DNA of 8,882 nt, from positions 1 to 8,882 of the forward strand of contig JAGOBZ010000117.1 of NCBI GenBank assembly GCA_017999015.1. The letters are read 5' to 3'. A model generated the notes under the pieces. That model was not told where the DNA came from and made no database searches. It worked only from the letters and a program-made list of their open reading frames with translations. The position numbers and the translations under genes were made by a program. Each line of letters begins with the position of its first letter. Position 1 is the first letter of the stretch. The DNA comes from Kiritimatiellia bacterium. Its GTDB lineage: Bacteria > Verrucomicrobiota > Kiritimatiellia > RFP12 > UBA1067. Of this stretch, positions 1-7,805 are shown piece after piece.

Positions 1-2
1 CC

Positions 3-2072
3 GAGGCCGGCCACGGCCGCCCCTGGGGCGGGGGCACCAAAGCCAACGGCCGCATGGACGCCCCTGTCCGCCTGACGGCGATCAACGCGCACTATTCGCA
101 CGACAGCGGCGAGGGCGAAGTCGTTTTTGTGAGACTGGAGGGGGAGGCGCAAGCCGCGACGGTCGCTCGGCCGGTCCGTTCGGTCGAGCCGATCTCCGTC
201 GACACCACGTACCCCGGCGCGGCTCCGTTCCCCGGTGCGAAGGCGCTCACGTTCACGGTTTCCCCCGCGTTCCGCGGCACGGCCACGCTCCTCCTCTCGT
301 ATGACTCCAGCGGCAACGCGATGCAAGGCGCGATGACCAACCTGACGGCCAGCACGACGGACGGCACGTTGCGCTTCCCTTGCGACCTCCCGCGTCTGAG
401 CCAGTTCCAGTTCGTGGGGCTCGAGTTCAAACCCTCCGCCGAATCTCCCAAGGGCCCGTGGAAGATCGTCAGGGCCGAAGGCACGTTCGAGCAGACCTCC
501 GCCGAAGCGTTCCGCCTGGATGTCGAGACGGGGAATTTTCTGCACGTCGTCCGCGCCGAAAAGGCGAGCGAGCGTCCCGTCGTCACGATCCGCAACCCGG
601 CGGAAACCCCGCAGACGTGGGGGACCACCTTGCGTTTTGCGGACGTGTTCGACCGCCGCTTCGAGATCCCCTTTGACCGGACGCTCGCGCCCGGCGAGAC
701 GGTGCGCATTCCCGTGCCGTGGCCGTTGCCCGCGAAGGGCATGTGGTACCTGACGGCGGACGTGCGCGGCGCGGACGGCTCGACGATGGCGCACGAGTCG
801 CGTTTCGCGTTCATCGACCTGCACGAGCGGACGCCGATCGTCGACGGGCCGAAATTCCGCTTCGGCATCCACTACCATGGCATCCGTTATCTCCCGGATC
901 TCGTGGGCCCAACCATCGACGCGCTCGTGGCCGCCGGCGCGAAGTTCACGCGCACGGACTACGGGTTCATGTTCGGCGACGTGATGCCCCATCCGGACGT
1001 CACTGATTGGTCCAAGGCCGACGACCTCCTGCGCCGCCTGCGCGACGCGGGCCTGTCTCTCGACATCATCGTCCAGTCCACGCCCGGATGGGCGGTGGAT
1101 CCGGAGATTCTGAAGGCGCGCCAGAGTGTCCGCCGCACGGGATGCCTTCCCAGCCGGCCGGGCCTTCTGCGTGATTTTTGCCACGCGATCGCGGCCCGCT
1201 ACGGGACGCAAATCGATTACTATGAGATTGGAAACGAATGGGACCTCGTGACGACGAACACGCTCACGCACGCCGAGGCGGTGCGCATGCAGCGCGAAGC
1301 CATGGAGGGCGTTCACGCGGGGTGCCCCGCAGCATGCGTGACGCCCAACGGCTGGGCCTCCTCCACCACTTCGGGTACGGTGGACTGGTCCCGGACGAAT
1401 CCCGGACTGATCGAGCGCTTCGCGGAGGAGCCTGACCTGTATGACGTGTGGGCACTCCACTGCCATGGCTCGTTCGATTCGTATGTCAAAAGCCTGCAGG
1501 AAAAGTTCTTCCCGCTCCGCGAACGCACCGGCATGAAGAACAAGCCGTGGACGTCGCACGAAACGGCGATGACCAGTTTCGGCGACGCCGAGCTGGATGT
1601 AGCGCGCACGGTGTGGGCGAAGACGCTTTACGCATGGTCATGGGGTTCGCGCGATTACATTTGGTACAACTTGCGCGCGACGGGCTGGCTGGAGGGAGGC
1701 GAGCCCGGTTACGGTCTCATCACGGCCGGATTCCGTCCGCGGGCCGGCTATGCGGCCTACGCGGCCCTGACCGCGATTTTCCAGGGCCTTGACGCCGACG
1801 GCCGTCTCATCGCGCGCCATCCGCTTCACCTCTACCGGTTCAAGGGCGGGAAAGACGGTTTCCGCGGGATCGTCCTCGCGGGCTGGGATTGGGGGGCCGA
1901 GACGCCGCATGGCGTACGCGTCAGGACGGATGCGGCGCGCGCCTCCATCTCGGACCATATGGGCAACCGTTCGGCTGTCACGATTAAGGACGGGGTCATC
2001 GAGCTCCCGCTCGACTTGAACCCCAAGGCCCTTCTTCTGGACAGTGCGACGACGGCCATTTTGGCAGACTAA
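3..2072 (+). CDS. Clan GH-A glycoside hydrolase, 5'-partial, with accessory beta-sandwich domains
   Basis: The reading frame is open to the left edge (first full codon at 3). The first ATG, at 54, has no Shine-Dalgarno sequence before it, and the codons upstream (EAGHGRPWGGGTKANGR) read naturally into the protein, so the true start and any signal peptide lie outside the window. Numbering from the ATG at 54: residues 1-255 are beta-rich and look like binding or accessory sandwiches; the TIM barrel starts near 269 (RFGIHYHG); YYEIGNEWD places the Asn-Glu acid/base pair at N394/E395; WTSHET puts the probable nucleophile at E503; YAWSWGSRDYIWYN follows near 526; the last roughly 100 residues form a small C-terminal sandwich. 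The NE pair plus a later Glu is the clan GH-A retaining arrangement. The closest type by eye is GH39- or GH5-like, but I cannot assign family or substrate. The protein probably acts outside the cytoplasm, like its neighbours. Confidence 0.88.
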   Translation, partial: EAGHGRPWGGGTKANGRMDAPVRLTAINAHYSHDSGEGEVVFVRLEGEAQAATVARPVRSVEPISVDTTYPGAAPFPGAKALTFTVSPAFRGTATLLLSYDSSGNAMQGAMTNLTASTTDGTLRFPCDLPRLSQFQFVGLEFKPSAESPKGPWKIVRAEGTFEQTSAEAFRLDVETGNFLHVVRAEKASERPVVTIRNPAETPQTWGTTLRFADVFDRRFEIPFDRTLAPGETVRIPVPWPLPAKGMWYLTADVRGADGSTMAHESRFAFIDLHERTPIVDGPKFRFGIHYHGIRYLPDLVGPTIDALVAAGAKFTRTDYGFMFGDVMPHPDVTDWSKADDLLRRLRDAGLSLDIIVQSTPGWAVDPEILKARQSVRRTGCLPSRPGLLRDFCHAIAARYGTQIDYYEIGNEWDLVTTNTLTHAEAVRMQREAMEGVHAGCPAACVTPNGWASSTTSGTVDWSRTNPGLIERFAEEPDLYDVWALHCHGSFDSYVKSLQEKFFPLRERTGMKNKPWTSHETAMTSFGDAELDVARTVWAKTLYAWSWGSRDYIWYNLRATGWLEGGEPGYGLITAGFRPRAGYAAYAALTAIFQGLDADGRLIARHPLHLYRFKGGKDGFRGIVLAGWDWGAETPHGVRVRTDAARASISDHMGNRSAVTIKDGVIELPLDLNPKALLLDSATTAILAD

Positions 2073-2172
2073 ATGGGGCACATCTGAATGTGCAAAACCA
2101 CGCGTGGCAATTGAAACATCGGAAGATCGTTTGTGTACGGTCTAACAAGAGTCCAGGGAAGGAGTTGTCCCG
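2073..2172 (+). promoter_or_regulatory. Intergenic leader with small palindromes and a possible weak promoter
   Basis: This 100-bp gap is the longest in the window and precedes the four closely spaced genes. It holds a 6-bp stem with a 4-nt loop (GCACAT at 2078-2083, ATGTGC at 2088-2093), then the perfect 10-bp palindrome CCACGCGTGG (2098-2107). A TTGAAA box at 2111-2116 resembles a -35 element, but the best downstream hexamer (TACGGT, 2136-2141) is a poor -10 with an over-long 19-bp spacer. The stem-loop has no T-tract, so it is not a convincing terminator of gene 1. A regulator binding site and promoter here are plausible only by position. Confidence 0.3.
2158..2164 (+). promoter_or_regulatory. 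Shine-Dalgarno sequence of the Tat-signal GH20-like gene
   Basis: The purine run GGAAGGAG, ending at 2164, lies 8 nt before the ATG at 2173. It fixes that start, which also gives the complete twin-arginine signal peptide. Confidence 0.75.
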
Positions 2173-3273
2173 ATGAACAGACGTGAATTCGTTAAATCGG
2201 CGGCGTTGTCAGCCGCAACGTTCGGTTTGGGTGGCGTCGCGCGGGGAGCCGCCCCCGCCTCTGCACCCGCCAGGGGCCCCGAGGCCATTAGGGCGGTGCT
2301 GTTGCACCTCGGCCACAACATGTGGTGCGACTGGTTCCCGCCGGACATCGACCTGTCCAAATTCTCGACGGGGCTGCCGGACACGACGCTCCGCTGCAAG
2401 GACGACCTGTGGCGCAAGGTCACGGACCACGCCGCCGCGAAGGGGATGAACATGGTCGTGATCGACCTCGGGGAGGGCGTCGTCTACCCCAGCCACCCCG
2501 AGTTGGCCATCGCCGGCTCCTGGAGCGTGGACAAACTCCGCGCGGAGCTTACCCGGTTGCGGGGCATGGGCCTTGAGCCGATCCCGAAGCTGAACTTCTC
2601 CACCACGCACAACGGGTGGCTGAAGCACTACCGCCGCATGCTCTCCACGCCCGCCTACTACAAGGTCTGCGAGGACGTGCTGCGCGACGCGCACGAGATC
2701 TTCGGCCACCCGCGCTTCATCCACATCGGGTGCGACGAGGAGACGACCCAGCATCAGGACGGGAGCGGCCGCGCGTATTATATCTCTGTCCGGCTCGGCG
2801 AGTTCTGGATGCACGACTTCCTGCACCTCGTGCGGACGGTGGAGGCACTCGGCGCCCGCCCGTGGGCGTGGAGCGATTACGGGTGGAGCCATCCCGAGTT
2901 CATGCAGCGGTGCCCCAAGAGCGTTGTCTTGTCAAACTGGTATTATGACGAGTGTTACGGCGGCTTCGACCCGGCCACGAACAAGACGGCCGACAAGAAA
3001 CGCCTGATGAACTTCTGGGACCTTGAAAAGGCCGGCTACGACCAGATCCCGTGCGGCACGAACTGGGTCGGCTGGAAACGCAAACAGGTCAACGCCGGCG
3101 CGGAGGATGTGATCGGCAAGCTCGTGAAGGTCGGCCGGCAGGTCGTGGCGCCCGAGCGCCTGCTGGGCTTTCTGATGGCGCCGTGGGCCTCCACGGACGA
3201 CGACGCGAATACCGCGTTCAACATTCGCGGCATCGATCTCTTCGCCGAGGCCCTGCGCCAGCCCCGCGGGTGA
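2173..3273 (+). CDS. Tat-exported GH20-like glycosidase-superfamily protein
   Basis: A 366-residue protein starting with a twin-arginine signal (NRREFVKSAALSAATFGLGG, residues 2-21) and an Ala/Pro-rich stretch, so it is predicted to be exported folded by the Tat pathway. The rest looks like a single TIM-barrel domain. FIHIGCDEE places D188/E189 (followed by E190) where GH20 beta-N-acetylhexosaminidases carry the catalytic Asp-Glu pair of their H-x-G-G-D-E motif; here the second Gly is Cys. KLNFSTTHNGWL (about 138-149) and the Trp-rich ARPWAWSDYGWSHPEF (about 230) also recall GH20 barrels, where Trp residues line the -1 pocket. It is shorter than typical GH20 enzymes and lacks their N-terminal GH20b-type domain. 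The stop codon is followed 47 bp later by the next gene. GH20-like fold: fairly confident. Hexosaminidase activity: inferred only. Confidence 0.85.
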   Translation: MNRREFVKSAALSAATFGLGGVARGAAPASAPARGPEAIRAVLLHLGHNMWCDWFPPDIDLSKFSTGLPDTTLRCKDDLWRKVTDHAAAKGMNMVVIDLGEGVVYPSHPELAIAGSWSVDKLRAELTRLRGMGLEPIPKLNFSTTHNGWLKHYRRMLSTPAYYKVCEDVLRDAHEIFGHPRFIHIGCDEETTQHQDGSGRAYYISVRLGEFWMHDFLHLVRTVEALGARPWAWSDYGWSHPEFMQRCPKSVVLSNWYYDECYGGFDPATNKTADKKRLMNFWDLEKAGYDQIPCGTNWVGWKRKQVNAGAEDVIGKLVKVGRQVVAPERLLGFLMAPWASTDDDANTAFNIRGIDLFAEALRQPRG

Positions 3274-3308
3274 CGCCGTTTTTCGTACGAGAGGAGCCGC
3301 GAGGCGAG

Positions 3309-3314
3309 AAGGAG
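3309..3314 (+). promoter_or_regulatory. Shine-Dalgarno sequence deciding the start of the DUF5696-like gene
   Basis: AAGGAG sits 6 nt before the ATG at 3321. The same frame is open upstream to 3051, inside the preceding gene, but that extension overlaps known coding sequence and would bury the signal peptide. This ribosome binding site supports the shorter start. Confidence 0.8.
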
Positions 3315-3320
3315 TCGGAT

Positions 3321-5147
3321 ATGCGTCGAATTCATCTGCGTCAGTTATTCATCGCCTGTTTTTTGGGCAGCATCACCGCCGTTCTTGCAGCCGACGGGGT
3401 TGTGCCTCATGACGGTCATGTGAAGGTTGTCCGCGTCTTTGGAGACGGCCATGCCGACACCAACGCGGCCGCCCTAGCTGTCAGCGGCAGCACCGCTTCG
3501 CTGAAGATCCCGGCAGTCCAGATCGGCGAGGGGTGCGTGCGGGTTGAGCTGTGGCCAGACTTCGCGGTGGCGAAGAAAGGTGACGCGGGATACTTCCTGC
3601 TGCCGGACGGGCGTCTGGGCACGTTTCGCGAAAAGAGCGGAAAAGTGGCCGCCGTTGAGAGCCGGAACTACATGCCGTTCTACGGGATGAAGACGCCGTC
3701 CTGCGTCTTCGCCGCCGTCGCGAAGTCCATGCAGTGGCGGTACTCGACGCATGTGGCGGCCGCGGAAGGCCTCTACCGGTTGTATACGGTCTACCATCTG
3801 AACGGCGACGTGCCGTACGAGGACTTCGAGATCGCGTTCACGTTTCTGCCCGCGGATGCGGAGTATCCGCAGATGGCGCGCGTGTACCGTGACTGGCAGT
3901 TGTCCCGCGGCGCCTGCAAGCCGATTCTTGAGCGGATAAAGTCCCAGCCCGAGCTTGCGCTGGCCGCCACCAACATCGAGGTGCGCGTGCGTCAGGCGTG
4001 GAAGCCGGTCCCGTCGCCCGTGCCGTACCAGACCCGCTTCAACGAGCCGCCCGTCCATCCCGCCGTCACGTTCGACCGTTGCGGCGACATCCTCCGCGAG
4101 TTCAAGCGCCAGGGGGTCGACCATGCGGAAATGTGCCTTGTGGGATGGAACAAGGGCGGACACGACGGCGCCTATCCGCAGCTCTTCCCGGTGGAGCCGT
4201 CTCTGGGCGGCGAGGCGAGGATGCGCACGCTGATTGCGGACGCCAGCGCGCTGGGATTTCAGATCGTCTGTCATACCTGCTTCTATAGCGCCTACACGAT
4301 TGCCGACGATTTCGACGAGGAGTATCTGCTCAAGGAGAAGGACGGCTCGCTGCAGCCGAGCCATACGTACTGGGGCGGCGGACGGGCTTTCCGGATCTGT
4401 CCGCAGCGCGCCTATGAGCGTTACGCCCGCAAGAACATGCAGATGATGAAGGATCTCGGCTTCCGCGGGCTTCACTACCACGACGTGTATTCCATTCTCG
4501 AGCCGCGGATCTGCTACGATCCGCGCCATCTCTGCAATCCGCGCCAGAGCCTGGACTGGTACGTGAAGCAGATGGAGGTGACGCGAGACGCCGTAGGCGG
4601 CACGCAGAGCGAGGGCCCGTTTGACGGCTTTGCGGGCAATCTCGACTATTGCATGTACGTCTACTTCTTTCCGCTGGAGCCGAATGACTACGCGAAGACG
4701 CCTCTCGTCGACCGCCATGTGCCGCTCTTCCAACTGGTCTACCACGGCATCATCCTGTCGAATCCCTTCACCGGCACGCTCAACTATCCCGTCAAGGCCC
4801 CGCACAAGCGGCTCAAGTTCATCGAGTTCGGCGGACGTCCGCTCTTCGTGTGGTATGCGAACTTCCTCACCGGGAAGTCAAACTGGATGGGCAAGGAAGA
4901 TCTGACCTGCGCGACGGACGAAGAACTCCAGGCCGGCGTCGCCGCCATCAAGAAAGGGTACGACGAGTTCGAAAAACTCGCCGACCTCCAGTTCGCGTTG
5001 ATGGACGACCATCGCCTGCTGACGCCGACGGTTTCGCTGACAGCCTATTCCCAGGGAACACGCGTAGTCGTCAATCACGGCTCATCCCCCTACGTCTTTG
5101 AGGGAGTCGAGGTGCCTGCGGGGGACTGGCGGCGCTTTGAACGTTGA
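3321..5147 (+). CDS. Secreted DUF5696/GH101-like glycoside hydrolase
   Basis: A 608-residue protein with a Sec signal peptide (MRRIHLRQLFIACFLGSITAVLA, cleavage likely after residue 23). Residues 24 to about 180 form a beta-rich N-terminal domain. MARVYRDWQLSRG (185-197) matches the A-x-x-YR-x-x-L-x-x-G helix that links to the barrel in DUF5696 proteins. The barrel includes LVGWNKGGHDG (W276), FPVEPSLGGEARM, and LGFQIVCHTCFYSAY, the layout of GH101-related enzymes. GLHYHDVYS gives D388 as probable nucleophile and TQSEGPFDGFAGNLDY gives E431 as probable acid/base, followed by HVPLFQLVYHGIIL, a segment typical of this group. The C-terminus is a short beta domain. GH101 enzymes are endo-alpha-N-acetylgalactosaminidases; the specificity of DUF5696-type proteins is not established, so the substrate is open. 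It lies between two other glycosidase genes in the probable operon. Confidence 0.85.
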   Translation: MRRIHLRQLFIACFLGSITAVLAADGVVPHDGHVKVVRVFGDGHADTNAAALAVSGSTASLKIPAVQIGEGCVRVELWPDFAVAKKGDAGYFLLPDGRLGTFREKSGKVAAVESRNYMPFYGMKTPSCVFAAVAKSMQWRYSTHVAAAEGLYRLYTVYHLNGDVPYEDFEIAFTFLPADAEYPQMARVYRDWQLSRGACKPILERIKSQPELALAATNIEVRVRQAWKPVPSPVPYQTRFNEPPVHPAVTFDRCGDILREFKRQGVDHAEMCLVGWNKGGHDGAYPQLFPVEPSLGGEARMRTLIADASALGFQIVCHTCFYSAYTIADDFDEEYLLKEKDGSLQPSHTYWGGGRAFRICPQRAYERYARKNMQMMKDLGFRGLHYHDVYSILEPRICYDPRHLCNPRQSLDWYVKQMEVTRDAVGGTQSEGPFDGFAGNLDYCMYVYFFPLEPNDYAKTPLVDRHVPLFQLVYHGIILSNPFTGTLNYPVKAPHKRLKFIEFGGRPLFVWYANFLTGKSNWMGKEDLTCATDEELQAGVAAIKKGYDEFEKLADLQFALMDDHRLLTPTVSLTAYSQGTRVVVNHGSSPYVFEGVEVPAGDWRRFER

Positions 5148-5153
5148 TCAACG
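5142..5153. repeat. 12-bp perfect palindrome over a stop codon
   Basis: CGTTGATCAACG is a perfect palindrome that includes the TGA stop (5145-5147) of the DUF5696-like gene. A further pair GCGCT (5132-5136) and AGCGC (5154-5158) flanks it with a 5-nt bulge. There is no T-tract, so terminator function is unlikely. It could be a protein-binding site, an mRNA processing structure or chance. Confidence 0.3.
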
Positions 5154-5198
5154 AGCGCTGCTGAATGAGAAAAAGGAATCGGCAAGGGAAGGTAAAAG

Positions 5199-7778
5199 AT
5201 GAAGAAGACTCTGTTTGGACTGATGGCGGGGCTGACGCTGTCGGCGGTCGGTGACACGTTGTCGGTTCTGGGCGGCTATGCCGGTTCGCTTGAGTTTCCC
5301 GACGCATCGCTCTACTTCCAGCCCTGCGTGTTCGCACAGGGCTGGAACCGTCGGCCGGCGACGGAGCCGGACTTCGCCGTGCCGAAGTCCGCTCACCTCT
5401 TCCACGTCAACCTCGACCCGAAGGGGACCGGCGAATCCATCGACGGACGGGCGGCGTTCACGCCGGCGGACGGCGCTGTCGAGGCCGTTTGGAGCCTGCC
5501 GACAAATGGCGTGCCGAAGTCCGCCGGACGGGCGGCCGTGCGCACCACGTTTCCGCAGGCACTCTACGCCGGAGGCAGCGTGACGGTCGACGGCAAGACG
5601 GTCGCGCTCGACGCGGGACGTCCCGGCCGCGACGTGCTGCGCAGCGACCGGGCGACGTCGTTCGCGCTGCGGGACGCGTCCGGCGCGCTGCGCCTTAAGG
5701 TCGACTTCCACAATCCCGCGGAGGTCCTCGTGCGCGAGATTCGCGACTGGGGGCTCGTCGTCTACGAGCTCCAGTTCGGCTTCCGCGGCGAACTCGCCGC
5801 GCGTTTCTCAGGCGAGCGCCCGTTCGCGTTCCGCGAGGTCGGGCCGGTTCGCCTGGCGGCCGGGACGGACTGGGTGCCGCTCGCGGCAGAGAACGAGGTC
5901 GAGCCGGGATCCGCCCTCGACTTTTCCGGCATGGTCGGCTCGGACGCCCCCGCCGGGAAGCACGGCTGGCTGGTAGCGAAGGGCGGCCACTTCGAGTTCG
6001 AGAAACTGCCCGGCGTGCCCCAGCGGTTCTACGGCGTAAACGTCTGCGGCGACGCCAACGCCCCTGACCCCGAGACGGCCCGCCGCTTCGCCCGCAACCT
6101 GCGCCGGATCGGGTACAACGTCCTGCGTTTCCACCACCACGAGTCTGACCTCGTGCGGGGCTCGCCCGCCGGCTCCACGGAGCTGAACGCGAAGGCGATG
6201 GACCGCTTCGACGCGCTGGTGGCCGCCTGCGTGGAGAACGGCATCTACATGACGACCGACCTGTTCGTCTCCCGCCGTCCGATCTCCTGGAAGTCGATCG
6301 GCTTCGACCGGCCGGGCGACGTAGAGATGGCCGAGTTCAAGGGACTTGTCCTCTACAACGAGAACGCCTTCTCGAACTACCTCGCCTACGCGCGAGCGTT
6401 CCTCGGCCACGTCAACCGGTACACGGGGCGCCGTCTCGCGGACGAGCCTGCGCTGGCGCTGATCTCGTTCGTGAACGAGGGCAACCTCAACGGCGTCTGG
6501 TGGACCCTGAAGCGGCTCGGCATCGTCAACCAGTACGACGCGAAGGCGTTCGCCGAGGTCGAGACACGCTTCGCGCGGCGCGTGACGAAGTTCCTGCGCG
6601 AGGAGATGAAGTGCCGGGCGCTCACGACGAACATGAACAACTACTTCTGGGACGACAACGCGGCGGAGCAGCTCGTCCGCGCACGGGAGTTCGACTACGC
6701 CGACGACCACTTTTACGTCGACCATCCGCGCTTCCTCGATCGCGACTGGCGTCTGCCGACGTCCTGCCCGAACACTAACCCGCTGCTCGGCCCCGACCAA
6801 GGCACGCAACGCCTCGCGGTGACGCGTATTCTCGACCGCCCGTTCACGATCTCGGAGTACAACTTCGCCGCGCCGGGCCGCTTCCGCGGCGTCGGCGGCA
6901 TCCTCACGGGGGCGCTCGGCGCGCGGCAGGACTGGAGCGGCCTGATCCGCTTCGCCTGGTCGCACGGCAGCGACGGTCTCGGCCGCGTGAAATCGCTTGG
7001 CTCGTTCGATATGTCCGGCGATCCGCTCGGCCTCGCTGCGGAACGCGCGTCGATCTGCCTCTTTCTGAGGCGTGACCTCGCCGTGGCAGACCGTACCTGC
7101 GCGTTCGTGCTGCCGCCTGCGAAACTGGCGGACCCGGCCAGCCACAAGGGCAGCTATGCCGGTGCCTGGGCGATGGACTGGGCGGCTTGGCGCGTCAAGA
7201 TCGGATCGCTTGTGGCGGATACGGCACCTGCCGGCATCGAGACGCTCGACGTGTGGCCGTTCAACCGCCCGCAGGCGGAGATGAAAACCATCGTCGAGAG
7301 GTCCGGCCCGGGTGGCGTCGCGATCGACTCCGCGGCCGGTTCGTTCACGCTCGACACGCCGCGCACGGCGGGTGGCTTCGCCGAGGGAGGCACCGTAAAG
7401 GCTGGGCCGCTCGCGGCCGACCTTGGCGGAACCGCCGCGACGATATGGGCGAGCACCCTCGACAGCGCGCCGATCTCGTCCTCGCGTCGGCTTCTGCTGA
7501 CCCATCTGACTGACGTCCAGAACACAGGGGCCACCTATGCTGACGAGGGGCGGCGCATCCTGCTGGCGTGGGGCGCACTGCCACATCTCATGCGCGCCGG
7601 ACGCGCCACCGTCACGATCCGACTCGCGCCGGGAACCTGGCAGGTATGGACGCTGACGGCCGGAGGCCGCCGCTGTCGAGAGGTCCCGTCGTCGTATGCC
7701 GACGGCCGGCTCACCTTCGTAGCCGACGTCGCGGCCGATCCCGCGTGCGCCTCGTATCTCTACGAAATCGTGCGTTGA
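5199..7778 (+). CDS. Large secreted clan GH-A (GH5-like) glycoside hydrolase
   Basis: An 859-residue protein. The ATG at 5199 follows AAGGGAAGG (5184-5192) at 6 nt and opens a short Sec signal (MKKTLFGLMAGLTLSAVG). Residues 20 to about 260 are beta-rich domains. The TIM barrel begins around FYGVNVCGDANAP (G279) and continues with YNVLRFHHHESD (R310, H312-314), a cellulase-fold signature. LISFVNEGN gives the acid/base pair N426/E427, and FTISEYNFAAPGRFRG gives the nucleophile E553. WSGLIRFAWSHGSDG closes the barrel near 590. The remaining roughly 260 residues look like beta-sandwich modules. The N-E and S-E-Y pattern is a retaining clan GH-A active site, nearest GH5-like enzymes of environmental and gut PVC bacteria. 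Family and substrate are not assignable by eye. It is preceded by a 51-bp gap and followed after 27 bp by the next gene, so co-transcription is likely. Confidence 0.9.
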   Translation: MKKTLFGLMAGLTLSAVGDTLSVLGGYAGSLEFPDASLYFQPCVFAQGWNRRPATEPDFAVPKSAHLFHVNLDPKGTGESIDGRAAFTPADGAVEAVWSLPTNGVPKSAGRAAVRTTFPQALYAGGSVTVDGKTVALDAGRPGRDVLRSDRATSFALRDASGALRLKVDFHNPAEVLVREIRDWGLVVYELQFGFRGELAARFSGERPFAFREVGPVRLAAGTDWVPLAAENEVEPGSALDFSGMVGSDAPAGKHGWLVAKGGHFEFEKLPGVPQRFYGVNVCGDANAPDPETARRFARNLRRIGYNVLRFHHHESDLVRGSPAGSTELNAKAMDRFDALVAACVENGIYMTTDLFVSRRPISWKSIGFDRPGDVEMAEFKGLVLYNENAFSNYLAYARAFLGHVNRYTGRRLADEPALALISFVNEGNLNGVWWTLKRLGIVNQYDAKAFAEVETRFARRVTKFLREEMKCRALTTNMNNYFWDDNAAEQLVRAREFDYADDHFYVDHPRFLDRDWRLPTSCPNTNPLLGPDQGTQRLAVTRILDRPFTISEYNFAAPGRFRGVGGILTGALGARQDWSGLIRFAWSHGSDGLGRVKSLGSFDMSGDPLGLAAERASICLFLRRDLAVADRTCAFVLPPAKLADPASHKGSYAGAWAMDWAAWRVKIGSLVADTAPAGIETLDVWPFNRPQAEMKTIVERSGPGGVAIDSAAGSFTLDTPRTAGGFAEGGTVKAGPLAADLGGTAATIWASTLDSAPISSSRRLLLTHLTDVQNTGATYADEGRRILLAWGALPHLMRAGRATVTIRLAPGTWQVWTLTAGGRRCREVPSSYADGRLTFVADVAADPACASYLYEIVR

Positions 7779-7788
7779 GTTGCTTTTC

Positions 7789-7797
7789 AGGAAAGGA
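7789..7797 (+). promoter_or_regulatory. Shine-Dalgarno sequence supporting a GTG start
   Basis: AGGAAAGGA ends 8 nt before the GTG at 7806. The next in-frame ATG is not until 8076, which would remove the signal peptide and half the binding-type domain. The ribosome binding site therefore supports the GTG. Confidence 0.75.
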
Positions 7798-7805
7798 CAG
7801 ATTGC

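Noticed and set aside
54..56. ATG at 54 as the true start of the first gene
   Set aside because: No ribosome binding site precedes it, no signal peptide follows it, and the open upstream codons fit the same beta-sandwich domain. The gene is more likely cut by the window edge.
3051..3320. Longer N-terminus for the DUF5696-like protein
   Set aside because: The extension overlaps the end of the preceding gene, translates to an Arg/Gly-rich sequence, and would hide a clear Sec signal peptide that has its own Shine-Dalgarno sequence at 3309-3314.
3353..3361. Lipobox at the DUF5696-like N-terminus (FIAC, Cys13)
   Set aside because: The Cys falls too early in the hydrophobic core, which continues for about ten residues to a better signal peptidase I site after residue 23.
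3474..4805. Antisense open frame (443 codons) opposite the DUF5696-like gene
   Set aside because: Low-complexity, Arg/His/Val-rich translation with no motif; lies wholly within a convincing sense gene. It is a shadow of GC-rich codon use.
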